From a virus: a DNA stretch of 21,825 bases. Where the stretch lies: positions 1-21,825 of IMG/VR virus record IMGVR_UViG_3300022871_000134. The stretch is one strand, 5' to 3'. Below, one piece after another: positions 6,579-13,586 of this stretch (the first letter of the stretch is position 1; every line of letters begins with the position of its first letter). Below the pieces are notes generated by a model. It saw nothing but the letters and a program-made list of their open reading frames with translations, was not told the DNA's origin and did not search any database. The position numbers and the translations under genes are program-made.

Positions 6579-7475
6579 ATGAGTATAACAGCGAATTTAG
6601 ATGTAGCCGTGATCGCCCAGAAAGCCATTGCGTCACTAAAAGTTAAGTTGCCTGCCCTTGCTGCGTTCTCCACCTCGTTTGGAGCTCAAGTGCAAGATAA
6701 GGGTGTGTCGGTAACCGTTCCATTGATTGGTTCAAAGACTGGTGGGGATTTCTCAGGAAATTACACCACGGATGCATCAAACAATGTGTCGTCAACTACC
6801 GTAACCCTTGACCAGTCAACGGATTCCGTAACTGGTTTAACAGACATCGAGTATGCGGATACTGGTTTACAAATTCTCAGCGACTATGCCGCAGAAGATA
6901 TGTATGCAGTTGCTAAGGTATGCGTAGATTATGCATTGGGCATCGTAACTGTTGCAAATTACCAAAGAGAGTTTGAGGTTGCCGCAGCCAGTTTTGCTGT
7001 TAGCTCTGTTATCTCTCTTAAAGCCGAGGCAATGAAGAGAGGTTTTGACACTGGCATAATTATGCTTAATGCAACGGCTTATGCCGCTTGGTTGGCTAGT
7101 TATGTGACCGCAGTTACATTCACTCCTGGCCAAAACCCAGAAACTACAGAGTTCCTTGGATTTAAGGTAATACCTTATATGAGTATGCCAACCAGCGAAG
7201 CTCTGATCGGTATTTGTTGCAATCCTGTCGCCCTGGCAGTTGCCTCAAGACCAGTTGCAGTGCTTCCTGGTGCAGGAACTGGAACTCAGCAAGCAGTTGT
7301 AACTGATGCTGACTCTGGTATTAGCCTTGGATTGAGAAGCTATTACAGCAACGACACTGGTAGACAAATCCAGGCCGTACATCAAGTTCACGGTGCCGCA
7401 GTAGGTAAGGCTGACGCTTTGATCAGGATTGTTTCAACTGATCAGAACAACAGTAGCACCTCGTCACAGACCTAA
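6579..7475 (+). CDS. Major capsid protein candidate, paralog 1
   Basis: This 298-residue protein starts at ATG 6579 behind AAAGGAATAAAATA. It has an N-terminal helix (NLDVAVIAQKAIASLKVKLPALAAF), a strand region with VTVPLIGSKTGGDFSGNYTTDASN, then TDIEYADTGLQIL, a long alpha region (VISLKAEAMKRGFD...IIMLNATAYAAWLA), and a conserved end (GISLGLRSYYSNDTGRQIQAVHQVHGAAVG). The composition, size, absence of membrane segments and place after protease and scaffold all fit an HK97-fold coat protein, with a P22-coat-like feel, but I cannot name a family with certainty. It is followed after 66 bases by a strongly similar gene. Its tail is short and only mildly serine-rich (NNSSTSSQT), unlike its paralog. 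It is the better candidate for the bulk shell subunit. Confidence 0.75.
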   Translation: MSITANLDVAVIAQKAIASLKVKLPALAAFSTSFGAQVQDKGVSVTVPLIGSKTGGDFSGNYTTDASNNVSSTTVTLDQSTDSVTGLTDIEYADTGLQILSDYAAEDMYAVAKVCVDYALGIVTVANYQREFEVAAASFAVSSVISLKAEAMKRGFDTGIIMLNATAYAAWLASYVTAVTFTPGQNPETTEFLGFKVIPYMSMPTSEALIGICCNPVALAVASRPVAVLPGAGTGTQQAVVTDADSGISLGLRSYYSNDTGRQIQAVHQVHGAAVGKADALIRIVSTDQNNSSTSSQT

Positions 7476-7495
7476 GTTAGTAAAATAAGGAAGTA

Positions 7496-7526
7496 GTCCT
7501 CCTCCTGCTAAACCCAGGAGGAGAAC
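7496..7526 (+). other. Stem-loop between the two capsid genes
   Basis: A 12-bp stem (7496-7507 pairing with 7515-7526, one C-A mismatch) closes a 7-base loop. The arms are CT-rich and AG-rich. No T-run follows, so it is not a standard intrinsic terminator. It could attenuate transcription or protect the upstream capsid mRNA from 3' decay, setting different levels for the two capsid proteins. Confidence 0.65.
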
Positions 7527-7541
7527 TTCATAGGTAAAAAT

Positions 7542-8600
7542 ATGAGTATAACATCTGATCTGGATCTATCCGCAATTGTAAAAACTGCGATTGCAAGTTT
7601 AAAAGTTAAATTACCTATTTTATCTGCGTTCTCCACCGACTTCGGTGCTCAGGTAAAGTCCGTTGGAACCTCGTTAACTGTGCCTTTAATAGGTGCTAAA
7701 TTGACTGCTGGAGCATTTAGTGGTAATTATACTACTGATGCTAGTAATAGTGTAACATCGACAAAAGTAACCCTAGATAAGTCAACAGACAGCGGAACGG
7801 GATTAACCGACATCGAATACGCCGACACTGGTTTGCAAATTTTAGGTGATTATCTGAAAGAAGATGTCTATGCTGTAGCTCGAGTTGTGGTTGATAACGC
7901 CCTAGATATAATTACTGTCGCAAATTACGCAAACGAATATGTCAAAGCCGCTGCGTCTTTTGATTTAGACTCAGTGATTGCCCTTAAAACACAGGCTATG
8001 GCGTTAGGTTGGGACAGAGGAACGATTGTTTTAAATGCAGATGCATATGCTAATTTCCTTGGAGAATATGTTGATGCGGTGACATTTACGCCAGGACAAG
8101 ATCCGAATGTCCTTGAATTTTTAGGTTTTAAAATTATATGTTATCCAAATTTGCCTACAACTGAAACAATGATTGGTTTCTGTTGTAATCCGATTAGTAT
8201 AGCAGTAGCAAGTAGACCTGTAGCCATTCCTCCGAATGCAAAAGCAGGTGGCACGACAGTATCAGTTACTACAGAAGCCGATAGCGGTATTTCTCTTGGA
8301 TTAAGAAGTTATTACTCAAACGATACTGGCAGACAAATTCAAATTATCCATCAAGTTCACGGTGCCGCAGTAGGGCTCACAAATGGTTTAATTAGAATAG
8401 TCTGGTCTGACCAGATTGGTTCAACAAGTTCGGAAAGCAGCTTGAGTAGCCCAAGCAGCCCTAGCTCTCCTAGTAGCAAGAGTAGCTTAAGCAGCCCTAG
8501 CAGCAAGAGTAGCCTAAGCAGCCTGTCGTCAAGTAGCGAAAGTAGTTTAAGTTCTGTTAGTTCAATTAGTTCAATTAGCTCAATTAGCTCAAATCCATAG
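7542..8600 (+). CDS. Major capsid protein candidate, paralog 2, with C-terminal serine-rich tail
   Basis: This 352-residue protein starts at ATG 7542. Residues 1-~290 align over their whole length with the preceding capsid gene, sharing MSIT, IASLKVKLP, VPLIG, FSGNYTTDASN, TGLTDIEYADTGLQIL, VTFTPGQ, CCNP, VASRPVA and SGISLGLRSYYSNDTGRQIQ; identity is roughly 60% by eye. DNA identity is much lower except for a 26-bp identical patch (7380-7405 versus 8349-8374). The paralog adds a tail from about residue 296 of Ser-Ser-X triplets (SSPSSPSSPSSKSSL, SSISSISSISSNP), coded by 8427-8591. The tail would be disordered and probably exposed on the shell. The gene could encode a minor coat subunit, a vertex subunit or a decorated form. 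A strong terminator follows. Confidence 0.75.
   Translation: MSITSDLDLSAIVKTAIASLKVKLPILSAFSTDFGAQVKSVGTSLTVPLIGAKLTAGAFSGNYTTDASNSVTSTKVTLDKSTDSGTGLTDIEYADTGLQILGDYLKEDVYAVARVVVDNALDIITVANYANEYVKAAASFDLDSVIALKTQAMALGWDRGTIVLNADAYANFLGEYVDAVTFTPGQDPNVLEFLGFKIICYPNLPTTETMIGFCCNPISIAVASRPVAIPPNAKAGGTTVSVTTEADSGISLGLRSYYSNDTGRQIQIIHQVHGAAVGLTNGLIRIVWSDQIGSTSSESSLSSPSSPSSPSSKSSLSSPSSKSSLSSLSSSSESSLSSVSSISSISSISSNP
8427..8591 (+). repeat. Serine-coding repeat tract, capsid paralog 2 tail
   Basis: About 55 codons of Ser-Ser-X, mostly AGT/AGC pairs with X = Leu, Pro, Lys, Val or Ile. It begins just after the end of homology with capsid paralog 1, so it is an addition to the C-terminus. Confidence 0.85.
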
Positions 8601-8629
8601 TCGTAACATTGTCGGTCGGTCGGTTGGTT

Positions 8630-8664
8630 AAAGAGCACGGGTCCTCCTCCCGTGCTCTTTTTTT
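8630..8664 (+). terminator. Strong intrinsic terminator after the capsid genes
   Basis: A perfect 12-bp stem (8630-8641 with 8649-8660, GC-rich centre AGCACGGG/CCCGTGCT) closes a 7-base loop and runs into seven Ts (8658-8664). It starts 30 bases after the capsid paralog 2 stop. It should end the head transcript. A copy of the 22-bp motif starts 12 bases after the T-run, as expected if that motif restarts transcription. Confidence 0.93.
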
Positions 8665-8675
8665 GCCTTTTTAAC

Positions 8676-8697
8676 ATTGACAAAATACCCAATAATA
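8676..8697 (+). promoter_or_regulatory. 22-bp recurrent intergenic motif, copy 5
   Basis: ATTGACAAAATA, CCCA, ATAATA. It lies between the intrinsic terminator and the 8727 gene start (29 bases ahead). This placement is the best contextual evidence in the window that the motif is a promoter. Confidence 0.68.
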
Positions 8698-8726
8698 GAA
8701 CTCTAAATTAATTAAGGAGTAATATT

Positions 8727-9041
8727 ATGGCTATTGATGTTGATATTTTTGCTGAAGATTTTGCTATTGCACTTGCTGATATACCTACTAATGCTGCTTT
8801 TGATAATTTCCATCTCAATGTCTTATTCCAGAAGGTAAATCAGCAAGAGACACCACTAATGGAGGGCGTAGAGGGTAACCTAGTGGCTGTGGCATATGTA
8901 TCCTTAGCATCCTTGGGGACGCATACTATTAGTATTGGTGACAAATGCACTATTAATTCCAATCAGTATAGAGTTAACGCCGTCAACCCTTATACCCACG
9001 GTCAATTTTATCGCCTTGACCTAGTTGACGAAAACTCTTAA
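8727..9041 (+). CDS. Putative head-tail connector/stopper (gpFII-like)
   Basis: This 104-residue protein starts at ATG 8727 behind AAGGAGTAATATT, the strongest ribosome site of the window. It has an acidic N-terminus (VDIFAEDFAIALADIP) and a beta-rich remainder ending HTISIGDKCTINSNQYRVNAVNPYTHGQFYRLDLVD. The late 'GD...i.g..y.V..v.p...g..rl.L' pattern is that of small beta-barrel stoppers such as lambda gpFII (117 aa), which seal the filled head and dock the tail. Size and place, first gene after the capsid and before a gpZ-like gene, agree. The match is by pattern only; other small neck proteins remain possible. Confidence 0.5.
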   Translation: MAIDVDIFAEDFAIALADIPTNAAFDNFHLNVLFQKVNQQETPLMEGVEGNLVAVAYVSLASLGTHTISIGDKCTINSNQYRVNAVNPYTHGQFYRLDLVDENS

Positions 9042-9051
9042 GGATTAAAAT

Positions 9052-9705
9052 ATGTCCGTCCAAGTTGACTTAACACAATTTAATGCCGCAATGCTCCGTT
9101 ATAAAAAAGAAACAGGCAAGACGCTAGAAGAGTCTTGTAACCGTTCCTTAAAGAACCTCATCATCCACGCTGTTAAAGGTAACTATATCCGTCAGGCACA
9201 AAGAGCAAGTATAGAAGCAATCAGGAGAGCACCATGGTTTAACAAATATATAACTAAATTACTTGGGCATAAATTTACACCAAGTAAAGCAAGGAAGGTA
9301 ACTCAAAAAGGCATGGGGCTAAGTGGCAGGAAATCAACAACTGATTATAGGATTAAATGGGACAAACTTGCCAATGCAATAATTAAAAAAAGAGTTAGGG
9401 CAATAAAATTTTTAACAAAACTAATGGCTAGTTGCTCTCGTGTTATCCCAGCTAAAAATGCAAAGTCGGCAGGCTGGGTTGCTAAGATACCAGGGAGTTT
9501 TGCTTATGTTAAGGTAGCAACCCAGATGAAACCAACTGCATCAATTAGTTTTGGGTTTGATTATAAAAACTCTAGAAAAAGAGTTAAATCATCTGGTGGT
9601 GCGGAGAGAATAATGGGGCAGGCGATACGGAAGGCAGTTCCAGAGACCGTAAAAGATATGGAACAATATATTGCCAATAAGTTGCGTAAAAAATATAAGC
9701 AATAG
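9052..9705 (+). CDS. Putative tail completion/minor tail protein (gpZ/gp10-like)
   Basis: This is a 217-residue, strongly basic protein with ATG 9052 behind AAGGATTAAAAT. It opens VDLTQFNAAMLRYKKETGKTLEESCNRSLKNLIIHAVK, an amphipathic helical start common in gpZ and HK97-gp10-type tail completion proteins, which have a helical 'f...l.......k..e...n..a..l...a' opening. It has several Arg/Lys-rich stretches and a C-terminal helix (VKDMEQYIANKLRKKYK). Lambda gpZ (192 aa) sits in the same place, between FII and U. Its job would be to ready the tail for joining to the head. The family assignment is by pattern and synteny, not by a diagnostic motif. Confidence 0.55.
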   Translation: MSVQVDLTQFNAAMLRYKKETGKTLEESCNRSLKNLIIHAVKGNYIRQAQRASIEAIRRAPWFNKYITKLLGHKFTPSKARKVTQKGMGLSGRKSTTDYRIKWDKLANAIIKKRVRAIKFLTKLMASCSRVIPAKNAKSAGWVAKIPGSFAYVKVATQMKPTASISFGFDYKNSRKRVKSSGGAERIMGQAIRKAVPETVKDMEQYIANKLRKKYKQ

Positions 9706-9722
9706 TATAATAGGTATAATTA

Positions 9723-10226
9723 ATGGCTAATATTTATAAAATCAAAAAGGATGTTGAAAATCTTTTTAAGCAATATCTAAGAGACGAGTTGCCTCCAACC
9801 GAATCTTCTTCATCATCATCCCCTAGCTCAATTAGTAATACTTATTCTGGCAGTTCCAACAGCTCATCCGACAGGGATTATAATTATCTAACTGGTATGA
9901 CGGGTGATGAATTTGCCTTGCCTGCCATTACTATTATCTGTCAGGAAGCCAATATGGACATACTATCCTACAACTGGGACTGTCTGGTTGAGATAGGCAT
10001 ATGGCACCATTATGCTGACTCAACAAGGGCGATCCATAACGACAAGGTAGCAGAGATTAGAGATAAACTGATTGTTGACTCTGAGGATTTATGCACAATC
10101 TTGAACACCAATACCTTAGGAATAGATGCTATGCTCTATACTCCAACGGAAAGTAATAGAAGCGTAGAAGGTAAAAAATGGCTAACCGTTCAATCATTAA
10201 CCCTCAAATGTAACTACTTAGGATAA
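9723..10226 (+). CDS. Tail terminator-like protein (gpU position), paralog 1
   Basis: This 167-residue acidic protein starts at ATG 9723. The gpU position (after the gpZ-like gene) and size suggest a tail terminator, which caps the growing tail tube and fixes its length. It has an N-terminal helix (KKDVENLFKQYLRDEL), a serine-rich loop at about 28-49 (SSSSSSPSSIS...SSNSSSD), then YLTGMTGDEFALPAITI, DILSYNWDCLVEIGIWHHYADSTRAIHNDKVAEIRDKLIVDSEDLCTILN and a closing strand (EGKKWLTVQSLTLKCNYLG). The N-terminal 150 residues of the gene at 10888 match it closely (LxGMTxxEyxLPAI, LSYNW, HYxDS, HxDKVA, DKLxVDSxDLCxILNT, GKKW). The stretch just before its start (TATAATAGG) resembles the 3' half of the 22-bp motif but lacks TTGACA. 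Confidence 0.5.
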   Translation: MANIYKIKKDVENLFKQYLRDELPPTESSSSSSPSSISNTYSGSSNSSSDRDYNYLTGMTGDEFALPAITIICQEANMDILSYNWDCLVEIGIWHHYADSTRAIHNDKVAEIRDKLIVDSEDLCTILNTNTLGIDAMLYTPTESNRSVEGKKWLTVQSLTLKCNYLG

Positions 10227-10228
10227 TT

Positions 10229-10888
10229 ATGAGCAAAATAGCAATAGGTATTAGGTGTTTTGGTAACCCAGATAGTATGTTCCATCGTTCTCTTATCCGT
10301 TTTCTGCAATTAAATAAAACACAGAACACAATGCTTTTACCAACTGTTTATGATCTACCCTACCATGTTGCAGCCAATGAGATTTCAAAGCTATTTCTAG
10401 ATAGTGGATATGACAACTTACTCTTCCTAGATAGCGATATGGTGTTTGAGTATGAAGACTTTTTAAAGATTAAAGCCGACATTGAAGATCCAAAGAATGA
10501 CAAGTATGGAATTATATCAGGATTATACCCCACACGCAGAGGAAAACTAATGCCATTAGTGATGTTTAAGCAAGGAGACGCATGGGTTAGCGATGTAACT
10601 AAATTAGTTGATGGGATTACAACAGTGGACGGTTGCGGATTAGGATTTACTGTTGTTAGAAGAAAATGTTTTGACCTACCTTGTTTTAAAGATAGTCCAT
10701 ATTTTGTGATGAAAGAAGAAGTAAGTGAAGATGTTTATTTTTGTGAAGCAGTAAAAGAACACGGTATATTAACTGGTTTGGATAAGGATATAAACCTTGG
10801 TCATAGAACAGCAGTAACAGTAAAATGGAATTTAAAAGATAACAAGGCGGATTTATTTACCCAGGATTGTTTTGGGAGAAGTAATTAA
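10229..10888 (+). CDS. Glycosyltransferase, GT-A fold (family 2-like)
   Basis: This 219-residue protein starts at ATG 10229 (AGGATAATT ahead), two bases after the previous stop. It has GT-A hallmarks: a leading strand IAIGIRCFG, YDNLLFLDSDMVFE with the metal-binding DxD as Asp68-Ser-Asp70, GIISGLYPTRR, VDGCGLGFTVVRRKCF, then SEDVYFCEAVKEHGI (166-180) and INLGHRTAV with a late His. This is the usual phage GT-A layout, in which SED and GH supply acceptor and metal contacts. It should transfer a sugar from a nucleotide sugar; donor and acceptor cannot be read from sequence. It is sandwiched between two tail terminator paralogs and its stop overlaps the start of the giant serine-rich protein (TAATG), so that protein's serines are the obvious acceptor candidate. 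It lacks membrane segments, so it probably acts in the cytoplasm. Confidence 0.82.
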   Translation: MSKIAIGIRCFGNPDSMFHRSLIRFLQLNKTQNTMLLPTVYDLPYHVAANEISKLFLDSGYDNLLFLDSDMVFEYEDFLKIKADIEDPKNDKYGIISGLYPTRRGKLMPLVMFKQGDAWVSDVTKLVDGITTVDGCGLGFTVVRRKCFDLPCFKDSPYFVMKEEVSEDVYFCEAVKEHGILTGLDKDINLGHRTAVTVKWNLKDNKADLFTQDCFGRSN

Positions 10889-13584
10889 TGACACAAAGAT
10901 ATCAAAATGTAGAAGCGGTTCTTGAAGATATTTTCAAACAATATCTCCTGGGTAGCCTATACTCTTTTTCGTCTTCTTCTACATCTGGTTATGCTTATCT
11001 TGAGGGTATGACGGATGAGGAATACACCTTACCTGCTATCCTTATACAATGTCCTACGGCAATTGTTGATCCCTTAAGTTATAATTGGACGATTAATGTC
11101 AATATTAGTGTAGCCAATCATTATGTTGACAGTAATTCTGATGCCCACGAAGACAAGGTTGCTAAGGTGTTTGACAAGTTGGTTGTTGACTCTGACGATT
11201 TATGCGACATTTTAAACACAACATCCTTAGATTTACACTGTCAGCAATGGAGTATTCTTGATGCCAAAAAAGAAGTAGTGGGTAAAAAATGGATATCAAC
11301 CATTTATGCCACAATGCTTTGTAACTTGAGATTTCCTGAGAGTAGTTCTTCATTTAGTAGTTTAAGTTCCGCTAGTAGCCCAAGCAGTTTGAGTTCTTTC
11401 AGTAGTAAAAGTAGTTCTAGTATCTCTTCTGTTTCCAGTAGCACAGCGACATCTGCAAGTCCAAGTTCTATTAGTAGTAAGAGTAGTTTGTTTTCCAGTA
11501 GCAAGAGTAGCGTTAGTAGCGTGAGCAGCCCATCATCAAGTAGCAAGAGTAGTTTAAGTTCGGCTAGTAGTTTGAGTAGTGCTAGTAGTATGTCTTCTAG
11601 TAGCAAGAGTTCCTTAAGCAGTCTATCTTCAAGCAGTATTAGCAGTGTTAGTAGCCTAAGTAGTTTGAGCAGCCTAAGTTCAAGTAGCCCTAGTAGTAAG
11701 AGCAGTTTAAGTTCCTTGAGCAGCCTAAGTTCCAGTAGTAAGAGTTCCTATAGTAGTATTAGTAGTGCAAGCAGTTTATCTTCTAGTAGCATTAGCAGCC
11801 AGAGCAGCCTAAGTAGCTTAAGCAGTTTGTCATCCAGTAGTCAAAGTAGTTTAAGCAGTCTGAGCAGCCTAAGTTCTAGCAGCCTAAGTAGTCTGAGTAG
11901 CCAGAGTAGTATTTCTTCAAGCAGTATCAGCAGCCAGAGTAGCCAGAGTTCCTTGAGCAGCCTAAGTTCCAGTAGTCAAAGTAGCCCAAGTAGTTTAAGT
12001 AGCTTATCTTCTAGCAGCCTAAGTAGCTTATCTTCAGTTAGTAGCCTAAGTTCCAGTAGTCAGAGCAGCTTAAGTAGCCTGAGCAGTTTAAGTTCTAGCA
12101 GCCAGAGTAGTTTGAGTTCCTTAAGCAGCCTGTCGTCTAGCAGCCAGAGTAGTCTAAGCAGTTTAAGTAGCTTAAGTTCTAGCAGCCTAAGTAGTCAGAG
12201 TTCCTTGAGCAGTCTATCCTCTAGTAGTCAGAGTAGCCCAAGTAGTTTAAGTAGCATATCATCCAGTAGCCAGAGTAGTCTTAGTAGTCTGAGCAGTTTG
12301 TCATCTAGCAGTGTTAGTAGTGTCAGCAGCATAAGTAGTGTTAGCAGTTTATCTTCCAGTAGCCAGAGTAGTTTGAGTAGCCTAAGCAGCCTGTCGTCTA
12401 GCAGCCAGAGTAGCCTTAGTAGCCTGAGTAGTTTGTCTTCTAGTAGCCAGAGCAGTCAGAGTAGTTTAAGTAGTTTGTCATCCAGTAGTCAGAGTAGTAT
12501 CAGTTCCTTAAGTAGCATATCATCCAGCAGCCAGAGTAGTCTAAGTAGTCTTAGTAGCCTAAGTTCCAGTAGTCAGAGTAGCCCAAGTAGTTTAAGTAGC
12601 ATATCATCCAGTAGCCAGAGCAGCCAGAGCAGCCTGAGCAGCCTAAGTTCAAGTAGTCAAAGTAGCCCAAGTAGCCTGAGTAGCTTATCTTCCAGTAGCC
12701 AGAGTAGCCCAAGTAGTTTAAGTAGCTTAAGTTCTAGCAGCCTAAGTAGTCAGAGTTCCTTAAGCAGCCTGTCGTCAAGCAGTCAGAGTAGTTTGAGTTC
12801 CTTAAGTAGCTTATCTTCCAGCAGCCAGAGCAGTTTAAGTAGTCTGAGTAGCCTATCGTCTAGTAGCCAGAGTAGTCTAAGTAGCCTGAGCAGTTTAAGT
12901 TCTAGCAGCCAGAGTAGTTTGAGTTCCTTAAGCAGTCTATCTTCTAGCAGCGAAAGTTCCTTGAGTAGCCTATCATCTAGTAGCGAAAGTTCCTTAAGTA
13001 GTCTATCATCTAGTAGCGAAAGTTCCTTAAGTAGCCTATCTTCCAGCAGTGAAAGTTCCTTGAGTAGCCTATCTTCTAGTAGCGAAAGTTCCTTGAGTAG
13101 CCTATCATCTAGTAGTCAAAGTAGCCTAAGCAGCCTAAGTAGTGATATCTGTCCTAATAACATATCAGCAATCAATACAGATATACACGCTGATGATACT
13201 ATATTTACTATTGAGAGCCAAATAGCATTGACAGTTAATGGTGGTGTTGACCAGGATAATTACTTATTGCTGTATGACGGAGATACTGCTGGTCAACCTT
13301 ATGACAATGACAATAGATTTTACGGTGAGGTTACTACCTATGATGCTCAGACCTTGACATCTAATGGATTTGTAACAACCTTGGTTAATGGCAAGGAATA
13401 TTACTTACCAATCTATAAGGGCGATGCAACTGTTGATTGTTGCTCTAACTTAATTGGCACACAATACGCAGAAGAATTTTTTGATACTTACACCTTAGCT
13501 GGGTATATATTAATTAAAGTTAATGGAGATGTATTTAAATACACCCCTGTATTTGAGGTAGCGGAAAGTTCTAGTAGCCCGTAG
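10888..13584 (+). CDS. Tail terminator paralog 2 fused to a 600-residue serine-rich repeat and a C-terminal domain
   Basis: This 898-residue protein has three parts. Residues 1-~150 are paralogous to the gene at 9723 (LEGMTDEEYTLPAI, LSYNW, ANHYVDS, DKLVVDSDDLCDILNT, VVGKKW). Residues 152-752 are Ser-Ser-X repeats, mainly 14-residue (SSLSSLSSLSSSSQ) and 11-residue (SSLSSLSSSSQ or ...E) units with X = Leu, Gln, Pro, Lys, Glu, Val or Ile. Residues 753-898 are a separate, apparently folded beta-rich domain (DTIFTIESQIALTVNGG, NYLLLYDGDTAG, YYLPIYKGDATVDCCS, YILIKVNGDVFKYTP). It starts inside the glycosyltransferase stop. The repeat region keeps its frame through about 1.8 kb, which implies selection on the protein. 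It would be disordered and extended; a surface arm on the neck or tail is inferred. No secretion signal is present. Confidence 0.85.
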   Translation: MTQRYQNVEAVLEDIFKQYLLGSLYSFSSSSTSGYAYLEGMTDEEYTLPAILIQCPTAIVDPLSYNWTINVNISVANHYVDSNSDAHEDKVAKVFDKLVVDSDDLCDILNTTSLDLHCQQWSILDAKKEVVGKKWISTIYATMLCNLRFPESSSSFSSLSSASSPSSLSSFSSKSSSSISSVSSSTATSASPSSISSKSSLFSSSKSSVSSVSSPSSSSKSSLSSASSLSSASSMSSSSKSSLSSLSSSSISSVSSLSSLSSLSSSSPSSKSSLSSLSSLSSSSKSSYSSISSASSLSSSSISSQSSLSSLSSLSSSSQSSLSSLSSLSSSSLSSLSSQSSISSSSISSQSSQSSLSSLSSSSQSSPSSLSSLSSSSLSSLSSVSSLSSSSQSSLSSLSSLSSSSQSSLSSLSSLSSSSQSSLSSLSSLSSSSLSSQSSLSSLSSSSQSSPSSLSSISSSSQSSLSSLSSLSSSSVSSVSSISSVSSLSSSSQSSLSSLSSLSSSSQSSLSSLSSLSSSSQSSQSSLSSLSSSSQSSISSLSSISSSSQSSLSSLSSLSSSSQSSPSSLSSISSSSQSSQSSLSSLSSSSQSSPSSLSSLSSSSQSSPSSLSSLSSSSLSSQSSLSSLSSSSQSSLSSLSSLSSSSQSSLSSLSSLSSSSQSSLSSLSSLSSSSQSSLSSLSSLSSSSESSLSSLSSSSESSLSSLSSSSESSLSSLSSSSESSLSSLSSSSESSLSSLSSSSQSSLSSLSSDICPNNISAINTDIHADDTIFTIESQIALTVNGGVDQDNYLLLYDGDTAGQPYDNDNRFYGEVTTYDAQTLTSNGFVTTLVNGKEYYLPIYKGDATVDCCSNLIGTQYAEEFFDTYTLAGYILIKVNGDVFKYTPVFEVAESSSSP
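11341..13143 (+). repeat. Large serine-coding repeat (Ser-Ser-X, 33/42-bp units)
   Basis: Spans 601 codons without a frame break. Unit lengths of 42 and 33 bp alternate. Six units with Glu cluster at the 3' end (about 12950-13110), while Gln units dominate the middle and varied X residues the 5' end. Serine is coded by both AGY and TCN: L-flanked Ser pairs are mostly AGY-AGY, and four-Ser blocks usually carry a TCN codon near the front. Two serine codon families mixed throughout limit the length of perfect DNA repeats. Confidence 0.92.
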
Positions 13585-13586
13585 AC

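Noticed and set aside
9700-9722. Seventh copy of the intergenic motif before the tail terminator gene
   Set aside because: It has a TATAATAGG-like end but no ATTGACAAAATA block, so it is probably just AT-rich leader sequence.
11304-11606. Leucine-rich open frames on the minus strand (also at 8357-8692 and 21316-21609)
   Set aside because: They are the antisense of Ser-Ser-X tracts: AGY and TCN codons read backwards give Leu, Glu and Lys strings. They have no ribosome sites and oppose the direction of every real gene.
11341-13143. CRISPR array
   Set aside because: The repeats are contiguous, coding, 33 or 42 bp with no unique spacers, and keep one open frame throughout.
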